From assembly GCA_021778035.1 (NCBI GenBank), contig JAJYCY010000005.1, forward strand, positions 12,701-49,787: a DNA stretch of 37,087 nt, given 5' to 3'. The notes beneath the pieces were generated by a model. That model had not been told where the DNA came from, ran no database searches, and saw only the letters and a list, made by a program, of their open reading frames with translations. A program made the translations under genes and the position numbers. The stretch comes from Pseudomonadota bacterium. GTDB lineage: Bacteria > Pseudomonadota > Gammaproteobacteria > Acidiferrobacterales > UBA6901. Positions 36,147 to 37,087 of this stretch are shown in pieces. How positions within the stretch are numbered: the stretch's first letter is position 1; every line of letters starts with the position of its first letter.

Positions 36147-37087
36147 ATGGCATTAGTTTCTCTGCGCCAGGTGCTGGACCATGCCGCCGAGCATACGTAC
36201 GGCGTGCCTGCATTCAACGTCAACAATCTCGAGCAGATGCGTGCCATCATGGAGGCGGCGGCCGAAACCGACAGCCCGGTGATCGTCCAGGCATCAGCCG
36301 GGGCCCGTAAATATGCCGGCGCATCGTTCCTGCGTCACCTCATACTGGCCGCCATCGAAGAGTGGCCGCAGATACCGGTGGTAATGCATCAGGATCATGG
36401 CGCGAGCCCCGCGGTCTGTCAGCGTTCCATTCAGCTCGGCTTCTCGTCGGTCATGATGGACGGCTCGCTCAAAGAGGACATGAAGACGCCGGCCACCTAT
36501 GAATACAACGTCGATGTGACCAGGCGTGTGGTAGACATGGCCCATGCGTGCGGTGTTTCGGTGGAGGGCGAACTTGGATGTCTGGGCAGTCTCGAAACCG
36601 GGATGGCCGGAGAAGAAGACGGCTCGGGTGCCGAGGGCAAGCTTGATCACAGCCAGCTGTTGACTGATCCGGACCAGGCTGCGGACTTCGTGAAAAAGAC
36701 GAAGGTGGATGCGTTGGCAATTGCGATCGGCACAAGCCACGGTGCATACAAATTCACGCGGCCTCCGACCGGCGAGATCCTGGCCATCGAACGGATCAAG
36801 GCGATCCATAAGCGCATTCCGACGACGCACCTGGTGATGCATGGGTCGAGTTCGGTGCCGCAGGACTGGCTTAAAATGATCAACACCTACGGCGGCGATA
36901 TGGGTCAGACCTACGGCGTGCCTGTCGAGGAGATCCAGCAGGGCATCAAGCATGGTGTCCGCAAGGTCAATATCGACACCGATCTGCGCATGGCGTCCAC
37001 TGGAGCGGTACGCAAGTTCCTGGCGGAAAACAAGAAAGAATTCGATCCGCGCAAGTGGCTTGCGGCTGCCACCAAGGGCATGAAAGA
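36147..37087 (+). CDS. fba: Class II fructose-bisphosphate aldolase, 5' part
   Basis: This gene is absent from the ORF track because it runs past the window end; 313 codons are visible of the roughly 350 usual for the family. The ATG follows TAGGAG. The protein begins [19 protein letters not shown]. It holds the zinc-ligand region [59 protein letters not shown] and [11 protein letters not shown]. This subtype is the class II B group that includes CbbA of Calvin-cycle clusters. The enzyme condenses dihydroxyacetone phosphate with glyceraldehyde-3-phosphate (and can act on erythrose-4-phosphate). With tkt, gap and pgk upstream, a role in the Calvin cycle, gluconeogenesis or glycolysis is possible. 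Confidence 0.96.
   Translation, partial: MALVSLRQVLDHAAEHTYGVPAFNVNNLEQMRAIMEAAAETDSPVIVQASAGARKYAGASFLRHLILAAIEEWPQIPVVMHQDHGASPAVCQRSIQLGFSSVMMDGSLKEDMKTPATYEYNVDVTRRVVDMAHACGVSVEGELGCLGSLETGMAGEEDGSGAEGKLDHSQLLTDPDQAADFVKKTKVDALAIAIGTSHGAYKFTRPPTGEILAIERIKAIHKRIPTTHLVMHGSSSVPQDWLKMINTYGGDMGQTYGVPVEEIQQGIKHGVRKVNIDTDLRMASTGAVRKFLAENKKEFDPRKWLAAATKGMK

Noticed and set aside
1-37087. tRNA, rRNA, CRISPR arrays, insertion sequences, prophage or toxin-antitoxin genes
   Set aside because: None was seen in the intergenic regions I read; the few gaps over 300 bases show only promoters, hairpins and leaders.

Overview
The window looks like the chromosome of a GC-rich gammaproteobacterium. Much of it keeps the gene order known around pilT/pilU, pyrRBC', gshB and pilGHIJ-chpA in Pseudomonas aeruginosa. 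Two traits point away from Pseudomonas itself and towards a chemolithoautotrophic sulfur or iron oxidiser type: a glutamate-cysteine ligase of the uncommon Acidithiobacillus ferrooxidans type, and a tkt-gap-pgk-pyk-fba cluster whose aldolase resembles the Calvin-cycle CbbA group. The taxonomic reading is inference. No mobile element, CRISPR array, tRNA or rRNA was seen.

Layout. (1) 1-1803, plus strand: the end of a Sel1-repeat protein and a secreted protein of unknown role, closed by a rho-independent terminator. (2) 1814-5512, minus strand: a tightly packed unit proC-yggT-yggU-dynamin-like GTPase. (3) 5779-7971, plus strand: pilT-pilU, the twitching and retraction ATPases of type IV pili. 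(4) 8083-15134, minus strand: gshA-gshB-tonB-yqgE-yqgF(ruvX)-pyrR-pyrB-pyrC'. Most junctions overlap by a few bases. PyrC' is a pseudo-dihydroorotase. (5) 15517-25873, plus strand: the Pil-Chp chemosensory system pilG-pilH-pilI-pilJ-chpA, then a divergent CheW-like ORF and chpC. The methyltransferase pilK and methylesterase chpB are missing from their usual places. (6) 25941-27290, minus strand: bioA. (7) 27572-29398, plus strand: a thioredoxin-fold protein, an unknown protein and an inositol-monophosphatase-family enzyme, followed by a terminator. (8) 29957 to the end, plus strand: tkt-gap-pgk-pyk-fba. The aldolase runs off the window and is not in the supplied ORF track.

How the genes work together. 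Regions 3 and 5 form one functional theme: pilus retraction motors plus the chemotaxis-like pathway that controls pilus activity. Region 4 joins glutathione synthesis and pyrimidine synthesis in one probable transcript. Region 8 is a central-carbon unit usable for glycolysis, gluconeogenesis or the Calvin cycle.

Notable non-coding structure includes strong perfect hairpins without T-tracts between pilI/pilJ, pilJ/chpA and gap/pgk, two palindromes between proC and pilT, and a terminator that lies inside the 3' end of the convergent dynamin-like gene. Several track ORFs were trimmed to downstream starts (pyrR, yqgE, gshB, gshA, pilI, pilJ, bioA, gap) on the basis of family length, N-terminal similarity and ribosome binding sites.
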